Shown: positions 1 to 8,831, counted from the stretch's first letter. The stretch: 64,000 nt of DNA from Mucilaginibacter sp. 44-25 (GCA_001898335.1 MKTS01000009.1:659557-723556); one strand, 5' to 3'. Numbers and translations: made by a program. The notes: a model not told the origin generated them from the sequence alone.

Positions 1-1
1 T

Positions 2-772
2 GAAGTTAAAGATGTGTTATTGTTAGACGTTACACCGCTTTCATTAGGTATTGAAACCATGGGCGGTGTGATGACCAAACTGATCGAATCTAACACTACC
101 ATCCCGACCAAAAAATCTGAAACGTTCTCAACTGCGTCTGACAGCCAGCCATCAGTAGAGATACACATATTACAGGGTGAGCGCCCAATGGCTGCACAAA
201 ACCGCACCATAGGCCGTTTCCACCTGGATGGTATACCACCAGCACCTCGCGGTGTGCCTCAGATCGAAGTAACCTTTGATATTGATGCCAACGGTATATT
301 ACATGTATCTGCAAAAGATAAAGCTACCGGTAAAGAGCAAAAGATCCGTATCGAGGCTTCATCAGGCTTAACCGATGCCGAGATCAAGAAAATGAAGGAC
401 GAGGCGGAAGCTAACGCTGATGCGGACAGGAAAGCAAAAGAAGAAGTAGAGAAACTGAACAGCGCCGATGCCCTGATCTTCTCTACCGAGAAACAGCTGA
501 AAGAATACGGTGATAAGATACCTGCTGACAAAAAAGCACCTATCGAAGCCGGTTTAGAAAAACTGAAAGCTGCTTACTCTGCTAAAAACTTAGATGAGAT
601 TGAAACAGCGCAAACAGAGCTGAACACCGCATGGACTGCAGCTTCTGAGGATATGTACAAAGCTTCTGCTGAAGCAGGCCAGCAACCGGGCGCCGATGCA
701 GGCGCGCAGGGTGGCCAACAGGACGGCAACGCCGACAACGTAACTGATGTTGACTTTGAAGAAGTTAAATAA
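2..772 (+). CDS. dnaK: Chaperone DnaK (Hsp70), C-terminal part, 5' end outside window
   Basis: The reading frame is open from the first base, so the gene starts upstream and only about 256 C-terminal residues are present. The fragment opens with [16 protein letters not shown], the linker and start of the Hsp70 substrate-binding domain, and runs through the beta-sandwich and helical lid. It ends in a Gly/Ala/Gln-rich tail closing with DVDFEEVK, the usual C-terminal signature of bacterial DnaK. In the family, the protein binds exposed hydrophobic peptides in the cytoplasm and cycles with DnaJ and GrpE. No dnaJ or grpE lies downstream. A strong terminator follows 20 bases after the stop, so this is the last gene of its transcript. 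The identification is secure. Confidence 0.97.
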   Translation, partial: EVKDVLLLDVTPLSLGIETMGGVMTKLIESNTTIPTKKSETFSTASDSQPSVEIHILQGERPMAAQNRTIGRFHLDGIPPAPRGVPQIEVTFDIDANGILHVSAKDKATGKEQKIRIEASSGLTDAEIKKMKDEAEANADADRKAKEEVEKLNSADALIFSTEKQLKEYGDKIPADKKAPIEAGLEKLKAAYSAKNLDEIETAQTELNTAWTAASEDMYKASAEAGQQPGADAGAQGGQQDGNADNVTDVDFEEVK

Positions 773-792
773 TCGGTTCTCCTGATAAATTG

Positions 793-830
793 AAAGCCGG
801 AACATTTTAAAAATGTTCCGGCTTTTTTTT
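793..830 (+). terminator. Rho-independent terminator of dnaK
   Basis: A 15-bp perfect stem (AAAGCCGGAACATTT paired with its complement) with a 3-base loop runs into eight T residues. It starts 20 bases after the dnaK stop codon. Confidence 0.93.
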
Positions 831-834
831 GCGC

Positions 835-863
835 ATAAAAAAACCGCCGGTTATAGGCGGTTT
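835..863 (-). terminator. Rho-independent terminator of the response regulator
   Basis: An 8-bp stem (AAACCGCC at 841-848 with GGCGGTTT at 856-863) is followed, on the minus strand, by a run of T residues. It sits 18 bases beyond the stop of the minus-strand response regulator and back to back with the dnaK terminator. Confidence 0.85.
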
Positions 864-881
864 GTATATGTTTTAGTGATG

Positions 882-1244
882 TTAATTATTTATCAGGTTG
901 TTTACCTTATCCACCAGTTCATTCAAATCAAATGGTTTGTTAATAATAGCATCGCAGCCATAAGCGAACAGGTCTGCCGAGTGGTTAACATAGGCCGAAA
1001 ATATAATAACCGGCACATTGCTAAATTGGGGATGAGATTTAATGGTACGGCATATTTCGCCGCCATTAGCACCCGCAACACGGTAATCCAGTATCACAAG
1101 ATTGGGGTTAAATGCTTCAACCTGCGGCATCACGTCTTCACCCTCGGTTATGCTTTTCACTTCGAAATTCTCGTAAGTGAGGGTTTCGTGTACAACCTCA
1201 AGTATGTCCTGGTTGTCATCTAATACTAAAATACGCTTTACCAT
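882..1244 (-). CDS. Single-domain response regulator (CheY-like receiver)
   Basis: This 120-residue protein is a lone receiver domain with no output domain. The conserved residues are all present: the acidic pair D9/D10, the phospho-acceptor D53 in VILDYRV, the switch Ser at 83 in VIIFSAY, and K103 in INKPFD. Such stand-alone receivers act in phosphorelays or bind targets when phosphorylated. No histidine kinase is adjacent, so its partner cannot be named from this window. It has its own terminator. The upstream 265 bases hold a TATATTTG-like -7 box on the minus strand (1357-1364) without a clear -33 box. Confidence 0.93.
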   Translation of the reverse strand: MVKRILVLDDNQDILEVVHETLTYENFEVKSITEGEDVMPQVEAFNPNLVILDYRVAGANGGEICRTIKSHPQFSNVPVIIFSAYVNHSADLFAYGCDAIINKPFDLNELVDKVNNLINN

Positions 1245-1458
1245 GCAGGTGCTTTAAAAAATTAAATAAATATATAAGGTATTTAAGTATTATAGTCACT
1301 AAAAATGAGAGGAATTTGAAAATAAATACGGATCTGTAAATTAGCGGACTATGGCACAAATATACTCATAAAACAATATATATCTTAGAAATAAAATTTA
1401 CCGGTAATTATATATTCATACTATGCGTCAGAACGTACGCCTCTGGAAATATTACGCA

Positions 1459-1487
1459 TAAAAAAAGCCCGCTGTTACAGCGGGCTT
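1459..1487 (-). terminator. Terminator of the glycine-zipper gene
   Basis: A 10-bp perfect stem (AAGCCCGCTG, 1465-1474, with 1478-1487) and 3-base loop is followed by T residues on the minus strand, 22 bases after the stop of the gene at 1510. Confidence 0.9.
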
Positions 1488-1509
1488 CATATAATTAATA
1501 ACAAATTTA

Positions 1510-1818
1510 TTAATAAGGATAAGCTTTGCCTGGGTGAGCTCTTTTCCAAGCTCTGCGGCGTTCCAGGTAAGCGGCACGTCTGCGTTTTTCTTCGCGTCTG
1601 CGGGCTTCATTACCTATAATGTAACCTCCACCTGCGCCAATAGCGCCACCAATTACGGCACCGCCCACGCTTTTACCAATTAACGCGCCTGCTACGGCAC
1701 CACCCGCGCCGCCTATAAGGGCACCTTTACCCTGTTTACTCATTTGTGCAGCGGCATTAAAATTTATGCTGGTTAATAGTGCAAGTATTAAGCCGCATAG
1801 TATGGTTACTTTTTTCAT
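1510..1818 (-). CDS. Small exported glycine-zipper (YMGG-like) protein
   Basis: The 102-residue product starts with a signal peptide (MKKVTILCGLILALL, cleavage probably after NAAA-Q). A glycine-zipper segment of about 35 residues follows (repeats such as GALIGGAGGAVAGALIG), and then a strongly basic Arg-rich tail. Glycine-zipper domains of this size pack as membrane-inserting helical hairpins in outer-membrane or periplasmic proteins. Function is unknown. The gene is monocistronic with its own terminator. It belongs to a family common in Bacteroidota that resembles the Gly-zipper part of OsmB/SlyB-like proteins. Confidence 0.85.
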   Translation of the reverse strand: MKKVTILCGLILALLTSINFNAAAQMSKQGKGALIGGAGGAVAGALIGKSVGGAVIGGAIGAGGGYIIGNEARRREEKRRRAAYLERRRAWKRAHPGKAYPY

Positions 1819-1881
1819 TGTGTGTATAGTTTAATATAAATACATGCTGTACAAATAATACGCCATTTACTTAAAAGCCCT

Positions 1882-2682
1882 TTATTGCCTTAAAAAAGCC
1901 AGAATCGTGTTTGCAAACTGTTCAGTATTCCCTGCACTATTATGGTCGCCGGGTGTTTCGGTGTATACCGATCCGGGTATGAGCCGCTGCAGCTCATGTA
2001 CATCGCCATTGGTTTGGTCAAGGTTGCCATCAATTAATAGCACGGGTATTTTTACACGGGCAAGCTCGGCCGGGCTGGTGGATGGCTGGTGTTTTTGCTG
2101 TAACATCAGCGAGATGTTATCAAAGTTGTTCTTATGTATCCAGGCCATCATTTCATCAACATCGTGCAGGGTGGTATCGCCCATTAAGGCGCGGTAAGCA
2201 TGTACACGGCGTGGCCATTGCGGATTGGTATAGGCCGCGCCCATGCCACCCATCACCGCCTTCCGCACACGTTTATCCAGCACCATTACCCTTGAGGTAA
2301 TAATAGACCCGCGCGAATAACCTACTATAGCATATTGCTTTAAGCCCAGCGCCGTAGCAAGGCCCATAATATCCTTCGCTTCGGCATCATAGCGGTAGGC
2401 CGCGTCGGTATGCGGTTTATCAGAACGGCCGTTGCCCCTTTGGTCTAATATGATCACCTGGTAACCGGCCTTTAGCAGGGCCGGGTATAAGGAACCTTTT
2501 TTCCAGCTTTGCGAGTTATTGGTAAAGCCGTGTACCAGTATTACCGGGGAGCCCTCCCCTTGTACCTCGTAATAGATCTTCACCCCATCGGCGTCGGTAA
2601 AGTAGCTGCCCTCGCTTTGGTGGGCGCCGGCGGCAAAACAAACCATGATGCCCGCCATTATCAATAGCCATATTCTTTTCAT
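1882..2682 (-). CDS. Secreted alpha/beta hydrolase
   Basis: This 266-residue protein has an N-terminal signal peptide (residues 1-20) and an alpha/beta-hydrolase fold. The oxyanion loop is VHGFTNN at about 50-56. The nucleophile is S123 in GYSRGS, the acid is probably D222 (GNLDQ), and the histidine is H247 (PGDHNS). These form a complete Ser-Asp-His triad, so it is predicted to be an active esterase or related hydrolase in the periplasm. Its start codon lies one base after the stop of the GntP permease, so the two are translated from one message. The substrate is not evident. A link to sugar-acid esters handled by the permease is only inference. Confidence 0.9.
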   Translation of the reverse strand: MKRIWLLIMAGIMVCFAAGAHQSEGSYFTDADGVKIYYEVQGEGSPVILVHGFTNNSQSWKKGSLYPALLKAGYQVIILDQRGNGRSDKPHTDAAYRYDAEAKDIMGLATALGLKQYAIVGYSRGSIITSRVMVLDKRVRKAVMGGMGAAYTNPQWPRRVHAYRALMGDTTLHDVDEMMAWIHKNNFDNISLMLQQKHQPSTSPAELARVKIPVLLIDGNLDQTNGDVHELQRLIPGSVYTETPGDHNSAGNTEQFANTILAFLRQ

Positions 2683-2683
2683 A

Positions 2684-3994
2684 CTATCCTACAAAAACAT
2701 TCAGGATGAGCACCCCGGCCAGGCCGATCAGCGATACCAGGCTTTCCATTACCGACCACGACCGGAAGGTATCCTTCATGCTTAAATTAAAATACTCTTT
2801 AAATAACCAGAAACCCGAATCATTCACGTGAGAGAAGGCCAGGCTGCCCGCGCCAATGGCCAACACCATCAGGTTGGGGTTTACGCCGCCAGCGCTTACC
2901 AGCCCGGCAACTATCCCCGCCGCGGTTAAGCCCGCCACCGTGGCCGAACCCAGGCTAATACGGATGATAGCGGCGATTAACCAGCCCAGCAACAGTGGCG
3001 GCATATGCAGTTCGCCCAGGCGCGCGGCAATCAACTTATCTACGCCGCTGGCGGTAAGTACTTCCTTAAACGCGCCCGAACCTGCTATAATTAACAGGAT
3101 GAGCGCAATATCTTTAACCGCATCAGTAAGCTGCCCCGATATAACGGCCATACTTTTACCCTGCCTGATCCCCAGGGTGTAAATGGCCACCAGCAACGCG
3201 ATCAGCATAACGATGGAAGGATCGCCCACCAGGGTGACCACTTTTACCATCAACGGGTTTTGCACATGCAGGTACGGAAAAAAAGCCGTAAGCATGAGCA
3301 GTAATACAGGGAGCAAAGCGGTAAAAAAGCTGATGAAAGCGCCGGGCATTTCCGCTTCGGTCATTTCGGCCGCCCTAAAGGTGGCCAGTGGCGCCGAAGG
3401 GATCTTTTTAAGAAATGTTGCGAAAACCGGCCCGGCCAGTATAATGGCGGGGATGGCTATCATCAACCCGTAAATAAAGGTTTTGCCCATATCGGCATGG
3501 AACAGCACTACCAATGCCGATGGTGATGGGTGCGGGGGTAAAAACCCGTGGGTAACCGATAATGACGCTATCATGGGCAGGCCGATAAATACGGCAGGCA
3601 GCTTATACTTATCCACCACCGAGAAAATGAGCGGCACCATCAGCACAAAACCTATCCCATAAAAAAGCGGAATACCGATAATGAACCCCGCGGCGACCAG
3701 CGCCCATTGGATATGTTTTTGCCCTACCGCGCTTACCAGTACGCCTGCAATTCGCTGTGCCGCCCCGCTGGTAGCTACCAGTTTGCCCAGCATGGCCCCA
3801 AGACAAATGACAATCACCAGTCCGCCTAAAATATCACCAATGCCCTTTTGGATAGAGGCCGTTATTTTGTTGACCGGTATACCCAATAACAACCCGGCGG
3901 CTATTGATACCAGCAGGAAAGCCACAAAAGGGTTTATCTTGCCCCAGCTTACCAGCAGCACGAGCAGCACGATACATAAAAAAATAACCAGCAT
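2684..3994 (-). CDS. GntP-family gluconate/sugar-acid permease
   Basis: The 436-residue length matches the GntP family (about 440). The protein is almost entirely hydrophobic, with about 12 membrane segments, and includes the family-typical stretch THGFLPPHPSPSAL around residues 150-165 and HVNDSGFWLFKEYF near the C-terminus. GntP proteins are inner-membrane proton symporters for gluconate and related acids. It is the first gene of a two-gene operon with the secreted hydrolase at 1882-2682. No gluconate kinase lies nearby, so the true substrate may be another hydroxy acid such as glycerate. Confidence 0.92.
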   Translation of the reverse strand: MLVIFLCIVLLVLLVSWGKINPFVAFLLVSIAAGLLLGIPVNKITASIQKGIGDILGGLVIVICLGAMLGKLVATSGAAQRIAGVLVSAVGQKHIQWALVAAGFIIGIPLFYGIGFVLMVPLIFSVVDKYKLPAVFIGLPMIASLSVTHGFLPPHPSPSALVVLFHADMGKTFIYGLMIAIPAIILAGPVFATFLKKIPSAPLATFRAAEMTEAEMPGAFISFFTALLPVLLLMLTAFFPYLHVQNPLMVKVVTLVGDPSIVMLIALLVAIYTLGIRQGKSMAVISGQLTDAVKDIALILLIIAGSGAFKEVLTASGVDKLIAARLGELHMPPLLLGWLIAAIIRISLGSATVAGLTAAGIVAGLVSAGGVNPNLMVLAIGAGSLAFSHVNDSGFWLFKEYFNLSMKDTFRSWSVMESLVSLIGLAGVLILNVFVG

Positions 3995-4104
3995 AGTTTT
4001 AAGCTTTATAACAGGTGCCCGAAGGCCGGTAAGCCTAATGTATGATTTCTATTTTTGCCACAGACTAATTTTTTCAATTATCCGTGTAAAAAACTTGTGC
4101 GGGT

Positions 4105-4926
4105 TTAGGGATGAATGGTGTAAGTAGCGGAGCGACTGTAGTGCCCGTAAGTATCACGCGCCAGCAGGTAAAAGCTCAGCTTACTGTCTGGTTGGACAGC
4201 ATTGGCCGGTAACATAACCACTCTTTGCAATGAGTGGCGTGTTACCCCACGCCCTAAGCTTTTATCAGGCGCAACAGAACTATCGCCGCTCACCGGTGAA
4301 TCTTTAACATTGTTCAGTGTCAAAAGCACCACACGGGCGTTGGTTAGGCCATAATCATCAGCGGCTACGCCATTGATCTTAATACTTAGCGAATCACTCT
4401 TTTTACGGTTACGGATGATGGCTACATTTTTAAGGTGGATAACGGGCGGCATATCCCTAATTACTTTTATCGCATAAGCCGCGGATAGTTGACGGCCTAC
4501 CCGTACCCGGTAGGTTACCGGCGAGTTGATGGTTTTGCCGCCATTCCAGTATTTGCCATCGGGGGAGCCGTTGAGCTTTACGTTGCTGCCGTCGTCAAAT
4601 ACAAGGGCCACGCCTTTTACAGGCTGCCGGGTAAATATATGCCAGGCGAGCTGCGTACCGGCATCTACAGAGAGGTTAAACTTGTTCCACCGGCGCTCAT
4701 CAGTGCTGATGTATAGCGGTGGTTTAATGGCTAAACTGAGCGATCGTATACCAGGCAACCATTGTTCGGGTTTTTCTACCGCGCAAAAAGCCACGTCATG
4801 AGTAACGGCATTATTGCCGGATAAAGCAGCGGCGTTTCCCTTATTCAAGTAGAGGTATACCACTGTGCCCAGCAATATCATTACCGGCAACGCAACCATT
4901 AGGAACTTTGTATAATATATTCGCAT
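4105..4926 (-). CDS. Membrane-anchored protein of unknown function
   Basis: This 273-residue protein has one N-terminal membrane helix (about residues 8-27) and a large exported part predicted to be beta-rich. One stretch (PPVIHLKNVAI, then VAADDYGLTNARVVLL) recalls the Ig-like segments of the long Bacteroidota DUF4175 proteins, but the resemblance is weak and the protein is far shorter than those. No catalytic motif can be seen. It lies 110 bases upstream of the GntP permease on the same strand and could be co-transcribed with it. It has no assigned function. Confidence 0.7.
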   Translation of the reverse strand: MRIYYTKFLMVALPVMILLGTVVYLYLNKGNAAALSGNNAVTHDVAFCAVEKPEQWLPGIRSLSLAIKPPLYISTDERRWNKFNLSVDAGTQLAWHIFTRQPVKGVALVFDDGSNVKLNGSPDGKYWNGGKTINSPVTYRVRVGRQLSAAYAIKVIRDMPPVIHLKNVAIIRNRKKSDSLSIKINGVAADDYGLTNARVVLLTLNNVKDSPVSGDSSVAPDKSLGRGVTRHSLQRVVMLPANAVQPDSKLSFYLLARDTYGHYSRSATYTIHP

Positions 4927-5038
4927 GCTTACTCTTTAACAATACGATGGATAGTGCTGCGGGGTTGGCTGAGTGATAGCGGCTTTGTAATATTTTGCTT
5001 AATAAACCCATTACCAAAACAAATACCTGCAGGAATAG

Positions 5039-5046
5039 TAAATTTG
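5039..5046 (+). promoter_or_regulatory. Candidate -7 promoter box (TAAATTTG)
   Basis: This matches the Bacteroidota -7 consensus TAnnTTTG and lies 42 bases before the ATG at 5089. No convincing -33 TTTG is found 19-20 bases upstream, so the call is tentative. Its position supports choosing the ATG at 5089 over the upstream in-frame start at 4954, which would place the box inside the gene. Confidence 0.45.
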
Positions 5047-5088
5047 AACACGCAAACAATTTACTGGCGGCGGCTTTATACTAACAAC

Positions 5089-5718
5089 ATGGAAGAGCAG
5101 TACTACATATCATATAACGAACAGGAAGAAGGCCCCTACACGCTGCAGCAGATCATGCAAATGAACCCCGATGTGGATACCATGATAATGGCACCAAACG
5201 CTGCCGACTGGCAGCGCGCATCAGACCTGCCGGAGCTGTTCCAATATTTTGAAAGCCGTGGTTTTTACTTCCCTACCGAAGATAACCTGGCTTCGTTCTG
5301 GATAAGGCTGCTGGCTTATTTGATCGACGCGATCATTATATCGCTCATGATATCGGCACTGCTGCCGGGGCTTATTATGCAAACCCTGGAAGTGACAAAA
5401 AGCGACGCCATCACTACCGAAGCCTTGCTGATACGCCTTAAATTTAACGCAGTGGTCTTTATTTTCTCCACTATTTATAACACCTTGTGGGAGGCATCAT
5501 CCATGCGGGGCAGTTTAGGTAAAATACTTTGCCGCCTGGCAGTAAGTGATGAGGATGGGCGGAAACTGACCATAGGGAGAGCGCTACTGCGCAACCTGGG
5601 TAAATTTGTTTCGGGGCTGGTACTATGGGTAGGCTACCTTGCCGTACTGTGGGACAGCCGCAACCAGGCCTGGCATGATAAATGGGCCAAAACCTACGTA
5701 CTGGTTAAAAACAGGTAA
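5089..5718 (+). CDS. GYF_2-RDD family membrane protein
   Basis: The 209-residue protein starts with a GYF_2/DUF4339-like domain (YYISYNEQEEGPYTLQQI, residues 4-21). An RDD domain follows with its conserved Arg in FWIRLLAYLIDAII and a downstream RGSLGK motif, and two to three membrane helices. RDD proteins are poorly characterised. Some act in ion homeostasis, and the GYF_2 part is thought to mediate protein contacts. An in-frame start at 4954 exists, but the ATG at 5089 opens directly on the domain and sits behind a candidate promoter. A second protein with the same architecture is at 12283-12945. Confidence 0.85.
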   Translation: MEEQYYISYNEQEEGPYTLQQIMQMNPDVDTMIMAPNAADWQRASDLPELFQYFESRGFYFPTEDNLASFWIRLLAYLIDAIIISLMISALLPGLIMQTLEVTKSDAITTEALLIRLKFNAVVFIFSTIYNTLWEASSMRGSLGKILCRLAVSDEDGRKLTIGRALLRNLGKFVSGLVLWVGYLAVLWDSRNQAWHDKWAKTYVLVKNR

Positions 5719-5745
5719 CGGGCTTAAAAATAATATTCCATAAAA

Positions 5746-5805
5746 AAAGTGGTGAGCCATTCAGTCACGTTACAGCAACCGAATTACTCACCACTTTAAT
5801 TTTTT
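5746..5805. terminator. Convergent (bidirectional) terminator
   Basis: An 11-bp stem (AAAGTGGTGAG at 5746-5756, CTCACCACTTT at 5787-5797) encloses a 30-base loop. There is a T run to the right and an A run to the left, so it can serve both the RDD gene and the convergent lipoprotein gene. Confidence 0.75.
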
Positions 5806-5814
5806 AGCGGGACC

Positions 5815-6879
5815 TTATTGATATTGTATGTACAGCGGGTACGGGCTATAGCGCGACAATACTTCCTGCGGAGTTAGCATATGGTGCGGCGCTTTCTTGA
5901 TATCGTTTTTGTAGAACAATTTAAAGCCCGTGAACTGTACCGGCTCCTGGTTAATAAAGTAGCGGTAAGTACCGGTTTTCAGGTCGGGTTCGCCCCAGCC
6001 ATCCATATCCATTACCACCTGCACTTCGGGGCGCAGCTTAATGTTTTTATAGTTGGTAACCATTTTACGGGTAAAGCGGTGTACAATTAATATTTTTGGT
6101 GGCAGGCCATTCTTCTTTACCAGATCAGCCAGGTAGCCCGATACATAGTTTACATCGGCCGCGTCATAAGTACCTATCTTTTTGCCTGGCTTGGTGCCAT
6201 CTTTCATAGAAAATTCAGGGTCCATACCAAAATGCACTTGTGGCATTTTAAGATATTTCTCCAGCAAAGGTAATTCGGCATGGATGGTGCTTAACGCTAC
6301 CTGCACATCCAGGAACACCAGCGCATGGGCTTTTTTAGCCAGTACCAGCACGCTGTCAATCTGTTTAAAAGGCATGCGGTAACGGTATTTGCCATCTTTA
6401 CCGCCATCTCCCTGGGCCACTACCGCAATATAGTGCAGTGCCGGCATTACCGGTGTTTTAGGATCGGCTTTTTCCCAGGCTTTAACTTCGGTTTTTAACT
6501 TAGCCAGCATTTGGTTTGGCGGCAATTCGCCCAGTATACCCATTTTTTTAGAGTACAGGTTACCGTAAAATGCTACTACACGGTAAAAAGGCAGTATAGC
6601 GCCACCCAACGGATATGGCGCACCTTTTACAGGCCAGCGGCCGGTAGTATCGTTATGCGCGTTAAACTTAAGCAGCGAATCGTATTTGGCCTTGTCAACC
6701 GGCGGGTAGCTCGATTTAACCACGCTTAGCGTGTCCGGCGCATCGCCCGCTGCCTTTGCTTTTTTTGAAGTATCGGAATTTTTACCGCCTTTTGCACCGC
6801 CGCTATTGCCGCAACTGCTTAAAATGACCAATGAAAGAGCGAGTACAAGGCCCGAAAATAGAACGTTTTTGAATTTCAT
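5815..6879 (-). CDS. Uncharacterised lipoprotein, possible TIM-barrel
   Basis: The 354-residue protein has a lipoprotein signal with lipobox LSSC (Cys at about residue 23), followed by a low-complexity G/S/K/A linker to about residue 50. The folded part contains alternating hydrophobic strands and polar turns (ALHYIAVVAQGD, ALVFLDVQV, VHFGMDPEFSM, ILIVHRFT, VQVVMDMDGW). This spacing suggests a (beta/alpha)8 barrel with acidic residues at strand ends. It may be a surface hydrolase, but no family assignment can be defended from the sequence alone. It is monocistronic, facing a shared terminator. Confidence 0.8.
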   Translation of the reverse strand: MKFKNVLFSGLVLALSLVILSSCGNSGGAKGGKNSDTSKKAKAAGDAPDTLSVVKSSYPPVDKAKYDSLLKFNAHNDTTGRWPVKGAPYPLGGAILPFYRVVAFYGNLYSKKMGILGELPPNQMLAKLKTEVKAWEKADPKTPVMPALHYIAVVAQGDGGKDGKYRYRMPFKQIDSVLVLAKKAHALVFLDVQVALSTIHAELPLLEKYLKMPQVHFGMDPEFSMKDGTKPGKKIGTYDAADVNYVSGYLADLVKKNGLPPKILIVHRFTRKMVTNYKNIKLRPEVQVVMDMDGWGEPDLKTGTYRYFINQEPVQFTGFKLFYKNDIKKAPHHMLTPQEVLSRYSPYPLYIQYQ

Positions 6880-6957
6880 AAAGGTAATTGCGAACGTGCG
6901 TTCGTTTAGTGTTTAGTATTGTTTGAGTTTACCAATGTAAAGATAAAAATAGCAGGT

Positions 6958-7848
6958 TTAACAACCTCTGTTTTTAAAAAATTTTCCAAAAACACCCAAA
7001 GGCAGTTTAGGGCCCGCTGTAGCCTGTAAATATAGTTCGCCTATTTCCAGGTTCTGTACTTTGGGGAAGGCGCTTTTTATCAGGTTCTCAATGATCACCG
7101 ATGAAAACCCGAGCGAGTAAGTATTGAGGATGAGGAAATGCTCCTCCGGGTCGAGCAATTTGATCACATCATGGATCATCTCGTTGATGTTATCCTCCAG
7201 CTTCCATTTCTCGCCGTTGGGGCCATTACCATAAGCGGGCGGGTCGAGGATAATGCCGTTGTAGGTTTTGCCCCGCTTTACCTCGCGCTTAACAAACTTC
7301 AGGGCGTCCTCCACCATCCAGCGGATATCCTTAATGCCCGATAGTTCCTGGTTTTCGTTGGCCCAGGTAACCACCTGCTTTATAGAGTCCACATGTGTGG
7401 TATCTGCACCCGCGGCCCGCGCTATCAGCGACGCGCCACCTGTATAAGCAAACAGGTTAAGCACCTTAGGGTTAGGCGTGGTAAATTTTTTGATGTTGCC
7501 GGATATGTAATCCCAGTTTACGGCCTGCTCGGGGAAAATACCTACGTGTTTAAAAGAGGTTAAACCCAGGCGGAATTTAATGGCTACATCGTCGTTTTGA
7601 TATTCGATGTGCCAGCGGTCGGGTATCTGGGGCGATTTCTTTACCCAGTCGCCAGCGGTAGCTGAACGGCCCTTAAACCTGATATGGTGCAGCCGCTGCC
7701 ATTCGCTTTGGTTAAGCGCTTTGCCCCAAACCGCCTGCGGTTCGGGACGTATCAGTATGAGGTTACCAAAACGTTCCAGCTTTTCAAAATCGCCGCAATC
7801 TATCAGCTCGTAATCTTTCCAGTGCGTTGGGGTGAGGAGGTTGATCAT
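6958..7848 (-). CDS. Class I SAM-dependent methyltransferase, RlmI/RlmK-like
   Basis: The 296-residue protein carries the SAM-binding motif LNLFAYTGGASL (about residues 140-151) and the motif IV-like LDPPAYG (about 205-211). Both are typical of the Methyltrans_SAM family that includes the 23S rRNA methyltransferases RlmI and the C-terminal half of RlmKL. The RNA-binding PUA domain of RlmI is not obvious. By family it is predicted to methylate rRNA, but base and position are open. The upstream intergenic region carries a minus-strand TATATTTG box (7955-7962) about 107 bases from the start. Confidence 0.85.
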   Translation of the reverse strand: MINLLTPTHWKDYELIDCGDFEKLERFGNLILIRPEPQAVWGKALNQSEWQRLHHIRFKGRSATAGDWVKKSPQIPDRWHIEYQNDDVAIKFRLGLTSFKHVGIFPEQAVNWDYISGNIKKFTTPNPKVLNLFAYTGGASLIARAAGADTTHVDSIKQVVTWANENQELSGIKDIRWMVEDALKFVKREVKRGKTYNGIILDPPAYGNGPNGEKWKLEDNINEMIHDVIKLLDPEEHFLILNTYSLGFSSVIIENLIKSAFPKVQNLEIGELYLQATAGPKLPLGVFGKFFKNRGC

Positions 7849-7855
7849 TCTTAGT

Positions 7856-8078
7856 GATTAGAGGTTAGTTAATTAGAGATTAGGCCTAACCGTTTATTAT
7901 TTAGTGATCAGAGATTTGTTAATCAGTGATCAGTATTAACATTCAATAAAAATGCAAATATAGTTAGTTGTGGGAGATTAGGAGTTAGTTAATTAGAGAA
8001 TGGGACTAAATCAGTTAAGAACCCCTTTCTTCGCAAAAAGAAAACTAATCTCCAATCACTAATTAACTAATCTCTAAC
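7856..8078. repeat. TTAGTTAATTAG-type intergenic repeats, two direct and one inverted copy
   Basis: Related 30-base units lie at 7856-7884 and 7973-8006 in the same direction, and at 8044-8078 in the opposite direction. The shared core is TTAGTTAATTAG with GATTAG flanks. The inverted unit ends exactly at the stop codon of the mlaF-like gene. The first 16 bases of the 8044 unit (ACTAATCTCCAATCAC) recur unchanged at 20686 upstream of the flavin reductase gene. The repeats do not encode a protein. Confidence 0.75.
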
Positions 8079-8831
8079 CTACAACTTCCCCTTCGCCGCC
8101 TGCATAAATTTGCTGGCGAATACAAAGTCGTTAAGTTCCTGGTTATCGGTATGGGCTATTTCTTTATTGGAGCCTTCCCACCATTTCTGGCCCTGGTGCA
8201 GGAAAATAATATGGTCGCCTATGCCCATTACGGAGTTCATATCGTGGGTTACCACAACGGTGGTCATGTTATACTCAATGGTAAGGTCGGCTATCAGTTC
8301 ATCTATCAGGATGGATGTTTTAGGGTCGAGGCCCGAGTTAGGCTCATCCACAAACAAAAACTTAGGCTCCATAGAAATAGCGCGGGCAATACCCACACGC
8401 TTTTTCATACCGCCTGATAGTTCTGAAGGGTAAAGTTTGTTACGCCCTTTAAGGTTAACACGTTCCAGGCAAAAGTTGGCGCGGTCGCGTTTCTCGCTGA
8501 TAGACTGGGTGGTGAACAGGTTAAGCGGGAACATAATGTTCTCCTCAACCGTCATGCTGTCAAACAAAGCCGAGTTCTGGAAAAGCATCCCTATTTGGGT
8601 ACGTATGGGTACACGCTGCTCAAAATCCATTTCAGTAAAGTTCTCCCCTTCAAAAAACACCTGGCCTTTGGTGGGTTCATGCAAACCCACGATACATTTA
8701 AGCATGGTGGTTTTACCCGAGCCCGAACCACCGATGATCAGGTTGTTCTTCCCGGTTTGAAAGGTGGCCGATATACCTTTTAATACCTCGTTCTCGCCAA
8801 AGGTCTTGTAAATGTCCTTAACTTCAATCAT
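8079..8831 (-). CDS. mlaF: ABC transporter ATP-binding protein, MlaF family
   Basis: This 250-residue nucleotide-binding subunit has Walker A GGSGSGKT at 34-41, Q-loop Gln at about 85, signature LSGGM at 138-142 and Walker B FLFVDE at 158-163 followed by PNSGLDP. The MKKRVGIARA continuation of the signature and the high similarity of layout to MlaF place it in the phospholipid retrograde-transport (Mla) family. It overlaps the permease gene upstream by 4 bases, so the two are coupled. No MCE-domain protein (MlaD) or MlaB/MlaC is present, and the substrate-binding part must be encoded elsewhere. Confidence 0.92.
   Translation of the reverse strand: MIEVKDIYKTFGENEVLKGISATFQTGKNNLIIGGSGSGKTTMLKCIVGLHEPTKGQVFFEGENFTEMDFEQRVPIRTQIGMLFQNSALFDSMTVEENIMFPLNLFTTQSISEKRDRANFCLERVNLKGRNKLYPSELSGGMKKRVGIARAISMEPKFLFVDEPNSGLDPKTSILIDELIADLTIEYNMTTVVVTHDMNSVMGIGDHIIFLHQGQKWWEGSNKEIAHTDNQELNDFVFASKFMQAAKGKL

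Noticed and set aside
813..1223. Plus-strand open frame across the response regulator
   Set aside because: It is the antisense of a gene with all receiver-domain residues, and shows no family pattern.
4954..5088. Longer N-terminus for the first RDD protein
   Set aside because: The extension holds a -7-like box and gives no domain match; the GYF_2 domain begins at the ATG at 5089.
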